A stretch of 64,000 bases of DNA from Streptococcus suis 10581. GTDB lineage: Bacteria > Bacillota > Bacilli > Lactobacillales > Streptococcaceae. A model generated the notes under the pieces. That model saw nothing but the letters and a program-made list of their open reading frames with translations. It was not told the DNA's origin and did not search any database. A program made the translations under genes and the position numbers. The first letter of the stretch is position 1; every line of letters begins with the position of its first letter. Of this stretch, positions 37,152 to 44,970 are shown piece after piece. The DNA lies in assembly GCA_000440235.1 (NCBI GenBank), contig ALKQ01000001.1, positions 62,001 to 126,000 of the forward strand. The letters run 5' to 3'.

Positions 37152-38138
37152 ATGAAGGACAAAATAATCACACAAGTAGTCAATATTATGGCAGAACAGC
37201 TGACAATGGAGCAACTAGAGCAGTTGGAGAGAGTGCTAGCAGCTAGCCTGGCTAATGTTGTCATGGCGGATAATATTTCAAATATCGATGAAACATCTAA
37301 CCCCAAATTATTGCACCTTTTTATTTCTGCTAAGAGGATTGAGGGGTGCAGTGAAAAGTCATTAAAATACTATAAAATGGTCATTGAGAAAATGGTAGCC
37401 GAGTTGGATAAACCAATCAGGCAGATAAGCACCAGTGATTTAAGGACTTACCTTGCTAACTATCAAAAAGAACGCCAATCTAGCAAAGTAACGATTGATA
37501 ACATGCGACGCATTTTTAGTAGTTTCTTTAGCTGGCTAGAAGATGAAGATTACATCTTAAAAAGCCCAGTGAGACGTATTCACAAGATTAAGACGGATAA
37601 GGTTATCAAGGAAACCCTATCAGATGAAAGTCTAGAGCTGCTTAGAGATACTTGTGACAATATTCGTGACTTAGCCATGATTGATTTGCTTGCTTCAACT
37701 GGCATGCGTGTTGGAGAGTTGGTTCGACTGAATCGTGAGGACATCAACTTTCATGAGCGAGAGTGTTTAGTGTTTGGTAAAGGAAATAGCGAGCGGATTG
37801 TTTATTTTGATGCAAGAACAAAGATACACTTAATCAATTATCTCGATAGTCGGAAAGACGATAATTCTGCCCTTTTTGCATCGCTAGCTTATCCCTACGA
37901 ACGATTGATGATAGGTGGTGTTGAGACGAGATTGCGAGAAATTGGAAGACGGGCTAACCTTCAAAAAGTTCATCCACACAAATTCAGACGAACACTAGCA
38001 ACAAGAGCAATAGATAAAGGCATGCCCATTGAGCAAGTTCAGCACCTACTAGGTCATGTCAAGATAGATACGACCATGCACTATGCCATGGTCAACCAAG
38101 CGAATGTCAAAAATTCGCATCGTAAATACATAGGATAA
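37152..38138 (+). CDS. XerC/D-type tyrosine recombinase, probable hsdS invertase
   Basis: This 328-residue protein has a SAM-like N-terminal domain (about residues 55-140) and a catalytic domain with Arg in STGMRVGELVRL, HxxR in HPHKFRRTLATRA, and His/Tyr in LLGHVKIDTTMHYAMV. It lies between two hsdS loci that share 15-bp inverted repeats, as in pneumococcal ivr-type loci, where the resident recombinase shuffles specificity. AGGCAGG precedes the ATG at 37152. It ends 10 bp before the second hsdS. Confidence 0.93.
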   Translation: MKDKIITQVVNIMAEQLTMEQLEQLERVLAASLANVVMADNISNIDETSNPKLLHLFISAKRIEGCSEKSLKYYKMVIEKMVAELDKPIRQISTSDLRTYLANYQKERQSSKVTIDNMRRIFSSFFSWLEDEDYILKSPVRRIHKIKTDKVIKETLSDESLELLRDTCDNIRDLAMIDLLASTGMRVGELVRLNREDINFHERECLVFGKGNSERIVYFDARTKIHLINYLDSRKDDNSALFASLAYPYERLMIGGVETRLREIGRRANLQKVHPHKFRRTLATRAIDKGMPIEQVQHLLGHVKIDTTMHYAMVNQANVKNSHRKYIG

Positions 38139-38148
38139 GGAGGAAGAA

Positions 38149-38664
38149 ATGAAGTTAGGTGAAGTATGTGACAGTATTTCTGTGACTTTTGATAAAACAA
38201 AGCAACAAGTCGTACTTGTTAATACATCGGATGTTTTTAATGGTAAAGTGACTAATCATGCTTTAGTAGATAATAAAGGATTGAAGGGTCAATTTAAGAA
38301 AACTTTTCAAAAAGGTGATATTTTATATTCAGAAATACGACCTAAAAACAAAAGATTTGCTTTTATAGATTTTAATGCAAATGATTATGTAGCTTCTACA
38401 AAACTAATGGTGATAAGAGCGAACAAAAAGGTATTACCTCAATATCTTTATCAAGTTCTAAAGTCAGAAGAAGTAATAAATCAATTACAATCCCTTGCAG
38501 AATCCAGAAGTGGTACTTTCCCACAAATAACATTTTCCGAGTTAGCACAAATTGATGCCCGTATTCCAGAGCTTGCTGAACAAAAGGAAATAGCTGACTT
38601 TTTAAAGTTATTTGATGATAAAATTGAACTAAATAATAAGATAAATCATCATTTAGTGTTATAG
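38149..38664 (+). CDS. hsdS: HsdS half-subunit (TRD1 only), phase-variable locus 2
   Basis: This 171-residue protein contains one target recognition domain and the first part of the central helix (DDKIELNNKINHHL). It then reads VL and stops directly after inversion repeat C (38642-38656). AAGGAGGAAG gives it a strong ribosome site, so it is probably translated. Inversion between C and D (39302-39316) would fuse it in frame to the reverse-oriented TRD2 segment and make a complete alternative HsdS. In its present state it is a half-S protein, which in some systems can dimerise. Confidence 0.85.
   Translation: MKLGEVCDSISVTFDKTKQQVVLVNTSDVFNGKVTNHALVDNKGLKGQFKKTFQKGDILYSEIRPKNKRFAFIDFNANDYVASTKLMVIRANKKVLPQYLYQVLKSEEVINQLQSLAESRSGTFPQITFSELAQIDARIPELAEQKEIADFLKLFDDKIELNNKINHHLVL
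38642..38656 (+). repeat. hsdS inversion repeat, copy C
   Basis: TAAATCATCATTTAG lies at the 3' end of the half-subunit gene, in direct orientation to copy A and inverted to copies B and D. Confidence 0.85.
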
Positions 38665-39316
38665 TTTATGGATAGTTCACCAGAAAGTAATTTCGGAAGT
38701 ATCTCATCTCGTAATTGTGCCAATTTACGACTTGCAATCCTATTTTGAATAATGTCATCGTATATAGGAACAAGTATCGAAGAAATCATCTCGTAGTCTT
38801 TTGCATTAGGTATCAGTATTTTAGCATTTTCAAGACTACTTCTAGTGATATGCCCCATTGTGGTTGCTTTATCAGCAGCAATATTTATAAACTCTTGGAG
38901 GTAATATTTTGTCCAACTATAATAGAACCATTTATCGTAATTTTGTGAACTTACCTTGAATAGGTGTTGGTTAAGCCCGCCTATTCCACCAGTCCAAAAG
39001 TCTACTAACAAACTCCCTGACCAAGAGAAAATAACATCGCCATCATTTATGATATATTCGGGTTTTATATTAACCGAACAAATGTCGCTTGTTTTATCAA
39101 ATGCCCCTTGTCTCAACTCTTTTATTTTTAAAACGGGAAGAGAATTTTCATCCTTCTCTGGACGAAATTTTTGCATTGCTAGCCCATTTAAATAATCAGC
39201 TATATCTGTAAGGCTTGCAATTTCCCAATCAGACGGTTTAATACCGTCAAATGGTTCAAAATCAATGAACCAAGACCTAAAAATAGCTTGAGCTAGCTCT
39301 TCTAAATGATGATTTA
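38649..39316 (-). pseudogene. hsdS: Silent, inverted HsdS C-terminal half (TRD2)
   Basis: The minus strand encodes, from repeat D leftward, NHHLEELAQAIFRSWFIDFEPFDG, then a TRD and a terminal helix ending RDEILPKLLSGELSIN. It lacks its own TRD1 and ribosome site. An open frame runs on to 39392 but enters hsdR sequence and is not real. It is a storage cassette, joined to an N-terminal half by inversion. Its stop codon lies within repeat C. Confidence 0.85.
39302..39316 (-). repeat. hsdS inversion repeat, copy D
   Basis: This is an exact reverse copy, 33 bp before the hsdR start. The flank ACCACTC resembles that of copy B. Confidence 0.85.
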
Positions 39317-39348
39317 CCACTCCACCCCAATCCAAGAAAGGATTTGTT

Positions 39349-42300
39349 ATGAATTTTAGTGAAAGCCAATTTGAAAATGCTATCTTAGACATTTTTCAAA
39401 ATCAATTAGGTTATGGCTATTATTATGGTCCTGATGTCGAGAGGGACTACCGCGATAGCCTTTTTCGTGATGTGCTTGATGTAGCCTTGGAAAAACTAAA
39501 TCCCAACTTACCAAGCTCTGCTATTGATTTTGCTATCAATAAGTTGCGTGATTTTGAGAGCGGCACACTGTTGCAGAAAAATAAAACTTTCATGGATTAT
39601 CTCCAAAATGGGGTGCCTGTCACTTATGTTAAAAATGGCGAAGAGGTTTCGGACATTGCTTACCTCGTTGACTATGATAATACTGACGCTAATAGCTTTA
39701 TTGTCGCTAATCAATGGACAATCGAGGAACATAGTGAGAAACGACCAGACATTATTGTTTTTCTCAATGGTCTACCTATTGTGCTCTTTGAGTTGAAAAG
39801 CCCGTCACGTGAGGAAACGGAAGTTTCAGAAGCTTACAGTCAGCTCCGCAACTACATGAAGGAAATCCCATCTTTATTTTATTACAATGCCTTTTTGGTC
39901 ATGAGTGACATGGCAACATCAAAGGCAGGGACTATCACAGCTGGTGAAGATCGTTTCATGGAGTGGAAGACGACTGATGGCAATTATGAGGATACACAGT
40001 TAGCAAACTTTACAACCTTGATTGAAGGCATGTTTGCCAAAGAACGTTTGTTGGATATCCTTAAAAACTTTATCTGTTTTTCAGGTGATGCCAAAATTTT
40101 AGCAGCTTATCATCAGTATTTTGCCGTGAAAAAAGCAGTTCGTTCTACCTTAAAAGCTACGCAGACTGACGGGCGTGGTGGTGTCTTCTGGCATACGCAA
40201 GGCAGCGGCAAGTCCCTTTCGATGGTTTTCTATGCTCATTTGTTAGATAAGATATTACGGTCGCCAACAATCGTTGTCCTGACGGATAGAAATGATTTAG
40301 ATAATCAGTTGTTTAAGCAATTTGACCGCTGTTCTCAATTTTTACGCCAAACACCAGTACAAGCGACAAGTCGTAAACATCTTAAAGAACTATTATCTGG
40401 TAGGCAAGCGAACGGGATTATTTTCACAACCATGCAGAAGTTTGAAGAATCATCGGAAGCCTTGTCCGAACGACATAATATCGTCGTTATGGCTGACGAG
40501 GCACATCGTGGTCAGTATGGTTTAGAAGAAAAGATTGATCCCGCAACTGGTAAGTTTAAAATCGGGACAGCGCGCATCATCCGTGATAATCTCCCCAATG
40601 CGACCTATATTGGTTTCACTGGAACACCTATTTCAAGTAAAGACAAATCAACAACAGAAGTATTTGGGGATTATATCGATATTTATGATATGACACAGGC
40701 TGTTGAGGACGGTGCAACTAGACCTGTCTACTATGAGAGTCGTGTCATACATCTCAACCTTGATGAAAAAATCTTGCAGGAGATTGATGCCGAATATGAC
40801 GTGTTGGCAGAGCAAGCCGAAGATTCTGCCATCAATAGGAGTAAAAGAGAACTTAGTCGACTGGATAGTGTTTTAGGTGCTGACCAGACCATTTCGGCGC
40901 TAGTGACAGATATTATCACCCACTACGAAGATAATCGTAAAAATGAATCGACGGGGAAGGCGATGATTGTCGCATATTCGAGACCTATTGCGATGAAGAT
41001 TTATCATAAGATACTTGACTTGCGTCCTGATTGGGGTGATAAGGTTGGTGTTGTGATGACTTCTAGTAACAAAGATCCCGAAGAATGGCATGATCTTATA
41101 GGCAATAAAAAGCATAAAGAAGAACTGGCTAAAAAATTTAAGGATGATAATAGTCCTTTCAAGATTGCTATCGTTGTTGATATGTGGCTAACTGGTTTTG
41201 ATGTTCCAAGTCTTGCGACCATGTATGTCTATAAGCCGATGTCTGGTCATAATCTCATGCAGGCTATTGCGCGTGTTAACCGTGTCTATAAGGATAAAGA
41301 AGGTGGTTTGGTCGTTGATTATGTTGGTATCGCCTCAGCTTTAAAACAAGCTATGAACGATTATACCAATCGCGATAAAGGCAATTTTGGAGACACCAAT
41401 ATTGCTGCGACAGCTTACCCTAAATTTCAAGAAAAGCTTGAAGTTTGTCAAGATATGTTCTTTGGCTTTGATTACACCGCTTTTAAAGATGAAAATGCAA
41501 CGAATCTGATGCGTGCTAATGTCATCACGGGTGGTGTCAACTTTATCACTAGTAGAGACAAGGATAAGGAGAGTTTTTTACGGGAGGCTACTCTCTTAAA
41601 GCAAGCCCTGCAGCTCTGTCGTTCCTTACTAACGCCAGAGGAACGCTATGAAGCAGCTTATTTTGAAGCTGTTCGAACAATATTAACGCGTATTGTTAAT
41701 CCCCGAAAACCTCTATCGGTCAAAGAAATTAATGCTAAAATCAGTGAGTTGCTAAAATCAAGTATTAAGAGCGAAGGTATTATAAATCTATTTGCGGATT
41801 CTGAAAGAGATTTTTCATTGTTTGATCCTAAATTCTTGGACGAAATTGCAAAGATGAAAGAAAGGAACATTGCGGTTGAATTGTTGAAGAGGTTGATAAG
41901 AGAACAAGTTCATATTTATAAGCGAACAAATGTTGTTCAATCTGAGAAATTTTCAGAGATGCTTTCCAGAGCTATGAAAGCCTACTTAAATGGTATGTTG
42001 ACAAATGAGGAAGTTATCGAAGAATTAAAACGCATGGCGTCGGAAATGCAAGCAGCAAGTGATGCAGGAAATGAACTAGGACTTAGTCCAGAGGAAATAG
42101 CTTTTTATGATGCGATTACCAAACCTGCTGCTGTTAAAGATTTTTATGATAATGACCAGTTAGTTGCCCTGACGCGGGAGCTGACAAACGAATTGCGGAG
42201 AAGTCGCACGATTGATTGGCAGAAAAAGGAATCTGCTCGTGCTAATATGCGACGGATCGTTAAGAGACTTTTGAGAAAATACAAGTATCCTCCAGAAGGG

Positions 42301-42357
42301 CTTGAAGATGCCTTGTCAACAGTTATCACACAATGTGAGTTATGGGCGGATAGTTAA
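39349..42357 (+). CDS. hsdR: Type I restriction endonuclease subunit HsdR
   Basis: This 1002-residue protein has an N-terminal nuclease domain with the PD-ExK core (RPDIIVFLNGLPIVLFELK, about residues 135-155). The DEAD-like translocase follows: Walker A TQGSGKSLSM near residue 285, DEAH box MADEAHRGQYG near 383, TGTP, and motif VI QAIARVNRVY near 640. A helical C-terminal domain binds HsdM. AGAAAGGATTTG precedes the ATG. It cuts unmodified DNA after ATP-driven translocation, at sites set by whichever HsdS is expressed. Confidence 0.96.
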   Translation: MNFSESQFENAILDIFQNQLGYGYYYGPDVERDYRDSLFRDVLDVALEKLNPNLPSSAIDFAINKLRDFESGTLLQKNKTFMDYLQNGVPVTYVKNGEEVSDIAYLVDYDNTDANSFIVANQWTIEEHSEKRPDIIVFLNGLPIVLFELKSPSREETEVSEAYSQLRNYMKEIPSLFYYNAFLVMSDMATSKAGTITAGEDRFMEWKTTDGNYEDTQLANFTTLIEGMFAKERLLDILKNFICFSGDAKILAAYHQYFAVKKAVRSTLKATQTDGRGGVFWHTQGSGKSLSMVFYAHLLDKILRSPTIVVLTDRNDLDNQLFKQFDRCSQFLRQTPVQATSRKHLKELLSGRQANGIIFTTMQKFEESSEALSERHNIVVMADEAHRGQYGLEEKIDPATGKFKIGTARIIRDNLPNATYIGFTGTPISSKDKSTTEVFGDYIDIYDMTQAVEDGATRPVYYESRVIHLNLDEKILQEIDAEYDVLAEQAEDSAINRSKRELSRLDSVLGADQTISALVTDIITHYEDNRKNESTGKAMIVAYSRPIAMKIYHKILDLRPDWGDKVGVVMTSSNKDPEEWHDLIGNKKHKEELAKKFKDDNSPFKIAIVVDMWLTGFDVPSLATMYVYKPMSGHNLMQAIARVNRVYKDKEGGLVVDYVGIASALKQAMNDYTNRDKGNFGDTNIAATAYPKFQEKLEVCQDMFFGFDYTAFKDENATNLMRANVITGGVNFITSRDKDKESFLREATLLKQALQLCRSLLTPEERYEAAYFEAVRTILTRIVNPRKPLSVKEINAKISELLKSSIKSEGIINLFADSERDFSLFDPKFLDEIAKMKERNIAVELLKRLIREQVHIYKRTNVVQSEKFSEMLSRAMKAYLNGMLTNEEVIEELKRMASEMQAASDAGNELGLSPEEIAFYDAITKPAAVKDFYDNDQLVALTRELTNELRRSRTIDWQKKESARANMRRIVKRLLRKYKYPPEGLEDALSTVITQCELWADS

Positions 42358-42376
42358 TAGAATTCAGGAGAAATAC

Positions 42377-43810
42377 ATGAATCGAACCTTACACTACTAC
42401 CAATTTTCACCAGAAACTCAATACTTGGATAGAAAATCAGCACGCAAGAAGCCACAGGAATTACTCAAGCATCTGATTGTCTTTGCCAATGCGGACGGCG
42501 GTCAGTTGGTGGTTGGTATTGAAGATGAGAAACAGGACAACATTATCACTGGTTTCAAGGCTGGCAGAGCTTATCCAATAGACGATTTCAAAAAGATTGA
42601 CCGTGAGATGCGTGACACTCCTCTGGACTTATCTTTTGAAGAAATCCCTGTGGTTAATCATAAGGGGGAAGATGACCTGATTTTGGTTATCTCAGTTGAA
42701 TTGTCATCTAATCGAGTGATTGCTGCGCCTAATGATGAGGTTTATCTGCGTCAGGGCGATGAATCGGTTAAATTAAGCTATGAGCAACGTACTCAGCTCA
42801 GCTATGATAAGGGACAACGTTTCTTTGAAGATGAAGTAGTACCTGATGCAACCCTGGAAGACATTGATGATAACTTAGTGAAAGATTTCAAAAATCGGTT
42901 TGATATTTCAGAACGTTCGACAGAGGAAATTCTTAAAGCACGGCGTTTTCTCGTGAATGGTAAACTGACCAAGGCAGCAATTCTACTTTTTAGTAAATGT
43001 CCGTCAGCGTTTTTCCCACAAGCTCGTGTTCGCTTTCAACGCTTTGATGGCACGGATATGGGGACAGGCAGTAGCTTTAATGTCATCAAAGAAGTGACTT
43101 TTGATGATACTTTGCCAGTACTGATTATAAAAGTTCGAGATTTTATCCGTACTCAGTTGCGAGAATTTCAGTACTTAGACGATAATGGTCAATTTCAAAT
43201 ATTGCCTGAATATCCTGAGTTTGCTTGGTTTGAAGGTGTTGTCAATGCAGTAACTCACCGTGATTACTCTGTCTATGGAGATCACATTCGTGTACTCATG
43301 TTCGATGATCGCTTAGAGATTCACAGCCCAGGGAAATTACCCAATATCGTCACCGTTGACAATATCAAGCATGAACGTTTTTCAAGAAATCCTCGGATTG
43401 CGAGAACCCTGACTGAATTTGGTTGGGTTCGTGAAATGAACGAGGGTGTTAAGCGTATCTATTCTGAAATGGAATCAGCTTTTCTTCATGAACCTAAATA
43501 TTCAGAGCCAGGTAATAAGGTAGTTCTAATCCTTGAAAATAACATTGTTAGTCGACATCTACGAACACGAGACAGTTTGGAAAAACAGTTTTCTGATTTT
43601 GGAACTCTAAATGCAGATGAACAGGCTATTATTCACTTCATGTACAATTCAGGAGAGAAAATGACAACCGCGAAGGCGATTGAACTAACAGGAAGAAGTC
43701 GCTCGTTTGTTGTTAAAATGTTGCATCATCTTCGTGATTTAGAAATCATCACTTGGTTTGGTTCAAGTAATAATGACCGCAATCAATATTATCTTTTAGT
43801 TGATAAATGA
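42377..43810 (+). CDS. AlbA_2 (Schlafen-like) DNA-binding/ATPase regulator, copy 1
   Basis: This 477-residue protein has an N-terminal AlbA_2 domain (about residues 20-140; FANADGGQLVVGIEDE, APNDEVYLRQGDESVKL), a middle GHKL-type ATP-binding domain (WFEGVVNAVTHRDYSVYGDHI; DDRLEIHSPGKLPNIV) and a C-terminal winged helix (KAIELTGRSRSFVVKMLHHLRD). The ATG at 42377 follows CAGGAG. Members often lie beside type I R-M genes and are thought to be regulators. A close copy, about nine residues in ten identical, is at 61374 in element 2. A 10-bp repeat array follows the stop codon. Confidence 0.8.
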   Translation: MNRTLHYYQFSPETQYLDRKSARKKPQELLKHLIVFANADGGQLVVGIEDEKQDNIITGFKAGRAYPIDDFKKIDREMRDTPLDLSFEEIPVVNHKGEDDLILVISVELSSNRVIAAPNDEVYLRQGDESVKLSYEQRTQLSYDKGQRFFEDEVVPDATLEDIDDNLVKDFKNRFDISERSTEEILKARRFLVNGKLTKAAILLFSKCPSAFFPQARVRFQRFDGTDMGTGSSFNVIKEVTFDDTLPVLIIKVRDFIRTQLREFQYLDDNGQFQILPEYPEFAWFEGVVNAVTHRDYSVYGDHIRVLMFDDRLEIHSPGKLPNIVTVDNIKHERFSRNPRIARTLTEFGWVREMNEGVKRIYSEMESAFLHEPKYSEPGNKVVLILENNIVSRHLRTRDSLEKQFSDFGTLNADEQAIIHFMYNSGEKMTTAKAIELTGRSRSFVVKMLHHLRDLEIITWFGSSNNDRNQYYLLVDK

Positions 43811-43838
43811 TTGCAGTCAGGATACTATTAGTAATAAA

Positions 43839-43918
43839 GAATACAGTAGAATACAGTAGAATACAGTAGAATACAGTAGAATACAGTAGAATACAGTAGA
43901 ATACAGTAGAATACAATA
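43839..43918 (+). repeat. 10-bp tandem repeat array 1 (GAATACAGTA)
   Basis: Seven perfect copies and one variant (GAATACAATA) lie head to tail between the AlbA_2 stop codon and its terminator. Each unit holds the dyad TAC-A-GTA once per 10 bp, close to one helical turn. The same array follows the second AlbA_2 gene. Confidence 0.95.
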
Positions 43919-43924
43919 GAACAT

Positions 43925-43962
43925 AAAAGTGGTCTTCAACGAAAGGTTGATAACCACTTTTT
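43925..43962 (+). terminator. Terminator after AlbA_2 copy 1
   Basis: AAAAGTGGT and TCAAC pair with GTTGA and ACCACTTTT around a GAAAG loop, followed by T. It may also serve the convergent doc gene. Confidence 0.75.
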
Positions 43963-43964
43963 AA

Positions 43965-44372
43965 TTATAATTTTGTTATGTTTCCATCTTGCTTGAGGAA
44001 TTGAATAATTGTTTTCTTTAAATCTTCAAAATCTCCTTGAAAGGTAGCAATTTCAACTGTCTTTTCAAGTCCAGCCTGTAAGGAAAGATTGGATTGGTAA
44101 CCATTCATTGCTAGAAACATATGCAAGGCAAGAACAGCAGTTCGTTTATTGGCATTATAAAAAGGATGTTTTTTAATCAAATTTATCCAGATAATAGCAG
44201 CTTTACTGTAGATATCTGGATAGAGAACTTTGCCGAAAATCTCTTGTTTAGGCTGTTCAACAATCATTCGAAGACTGTTTGGATCAGCAATGCCAACAGG
44301 TTCATTAGGAGAATATTTGCCAATAACCATGACATTGATTTTGATAATATCTTCAGCAGTTAGATATCTCAT
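43965..44372 (-). CDS. doc: Doc-type Fic-domain toxin
   Basis: This 135-residue protein has the Doc variant of the Fic motif, HPFYNANKRTAVLAL, near residue 65. Doc proteins phosphorylate elongation factor EF-Tu and stop translation. The gene overlaps its antitoxin by 4 bp, the usual toxin-antitoxin arrangement, although Doc is more often paired with Phd than with an AbrB-type antitoxin. It converges on the AlbA_2 gene. Confidence 0.88.
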   Translation of the reverse strand: MRYLTAEDIIKINVMVIGKYSPNEPVGIADPNSLRMIVEQPKQEIFGKVLYPDIYSKAAIIWINLIKKHPFYNANKRTAVLALHMFLAMNGYQSNLSLQAGLEKTVEIATFQGDFEDLKKTIIQFLKQDGNITKL

Positions 44373-44590
44373 CTATCCACCAATTCTTTCAAAAGCTCAT
44401 CGTATTGGTTCATGGCTTTTTCTAGTTCCTTATCAAAATCAAATTTTGGCTCAGCTTTACGAATGATGACGTTATTTCCTGAAGTGACGAATTCAATTTC
44501 TTCTCCAATTTCTACTCCAAGAGTTTCTTTAATTTTATTGGGAATTGTAATGACAGTACTATTTCCTGTTTTTCTCAAGATAACATTCAT
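44369..44590 (-). CDS. AbrB/MazE-type antitoxin
   Basis: This 73-residue protein has an N-terminal swapped-hairpin DNA-binding domain (RKTGNSTVITIPNKIKETLGV) and a C-terminal acidic helix (KELEKAMNQYDELLKELVDR) that should neutralise the toxin. The ATG at 44590 follows GGAGGT by 7 bp; the longer open frame lacks a ribosome site. The same C-terminal helix is kept in a remnant at 63016-63177. Confidence 0.88.
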   Translation of the reverse strand: MNVILRKTGNSTVITIPNKIKETLGVEIGEEIEFVTSGNNVIIRKAEPKFDFDKELEKAMNQYDELLKELVDR

Positions 44591-44656
44591 GGTTCTACCT
44601 CCGTTTGTATATACATTATAAAATGAACTTACAAAAAAGTAAAGTGAATACACATT

Positions 44657-44712
44657 GTTTCTTAACTACATAAGCTCCGAAAACTAAATTTTTGGTAATC
44701 TATTGGTAATCC
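44657..44712. repeat. Right-end motifs of element 1
   Basis: An inverted copy of the pre-integrase motif (44657-44685) is followed by paired TTGGTAATC repeats (44691-44712) matching those at 30037-30058. The remaining gap to 44816 has no gene. Confidence 0.6.
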
Positions 44713-44816
44713 ATGATTTTCAGGATTGATTTAGAAGTCTGTTTATTTAATGAAAAAGACTTTTGAAAGCTTGATTTAATAGTCTTTTACAGAGATTTGG
44801 TTTTTGTCACCCAAAA

Positions 44817-44898
44817 CCAGGTCTTAAGAAAGCACGTAAAGCTTCACAATTCTCTAAACGTTAATTATCAGCGATATATCAACGTTTCAAAGCACTCA
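44817..44898 (+). repeat. att copy 2 (element 1/element 2 junction)
   Basis: From CCAGGTCT to the TAA at 44862-44864 it encodes the same last residues of S9 as rpsI, with different synonymous codons. TATATCAACGTTTC follows at 44875-44888. It is a displaced rpsI 3' end brought by element 2 when that element first integrated. Confidence 0.9.
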
Positions 44899-44925
44899 AG
44901 AGTTTACCTCATGGGTGCTTTTTTC
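44890..44925 (+). terminator. Displaced rpsI-type terminator at att 2
   Basis: AAGCACTC pairs with GGGTGCTT and is followed by T6. It is equivalent to the rpsI terminator and now precedes the integrase of element 2, in the opposite orientation. Confidence 0.6.
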
Positions 44926-44949
44926 GTGTTTTTTTGAAAAGTTTACCTC

Positions 44950-44966
44950 AAAATTTACCTTATTTT
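44950..44966 (+). repeat. 17-bp direct repeat at the left end of element 2
   Basis: AAAATTTACCTTATTTT recurs exactly at 63322-63338, inside the right end. It is a likely arm-type integrase site. Confidence 0.6.
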
Positions 44967-44970
44967 TACC

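Larger units (their letters stand above)
29965..44864. mobile_element. Element 1: integrative mobilizable element in rpsI
   Basis: It is bounded by rpsI-tail repeats near 29917 and 44817, with a tyrosine integrase transcribed toward the left att. It holds a lysogeny-type repressor, replication and MobC-like genes, an oriT-like region, a phase-variable type I R-M locus, an AlbA_2 gene and a Doc/AbrB pair. No relaxase, coupling protein or type IV secretion genes are present, so it should depend on helper functions. Exact ends within the att repeats are not resolved. rpsI is a known integration hotspot in streptococci. Confidence 0.8.

Noticed and set aside
39317..39392. Upstream extension of the inverted hsdS cassette
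   Set aside because: The frame beyond repeat D enters hsdR sequence; the homology to HsdS stops at the repeat.
43839..43918. Regular repeats that could be taken for a CRISPR array
   Set aside because: The unit is 10 bp with no spacers and no cas genes nearby; it is a tandem repeat.
44817..44864. Short reading frame encoding the S9 C-terminus
   Set aside because: It is a displaced rpsI tail left by integration, not a gene.
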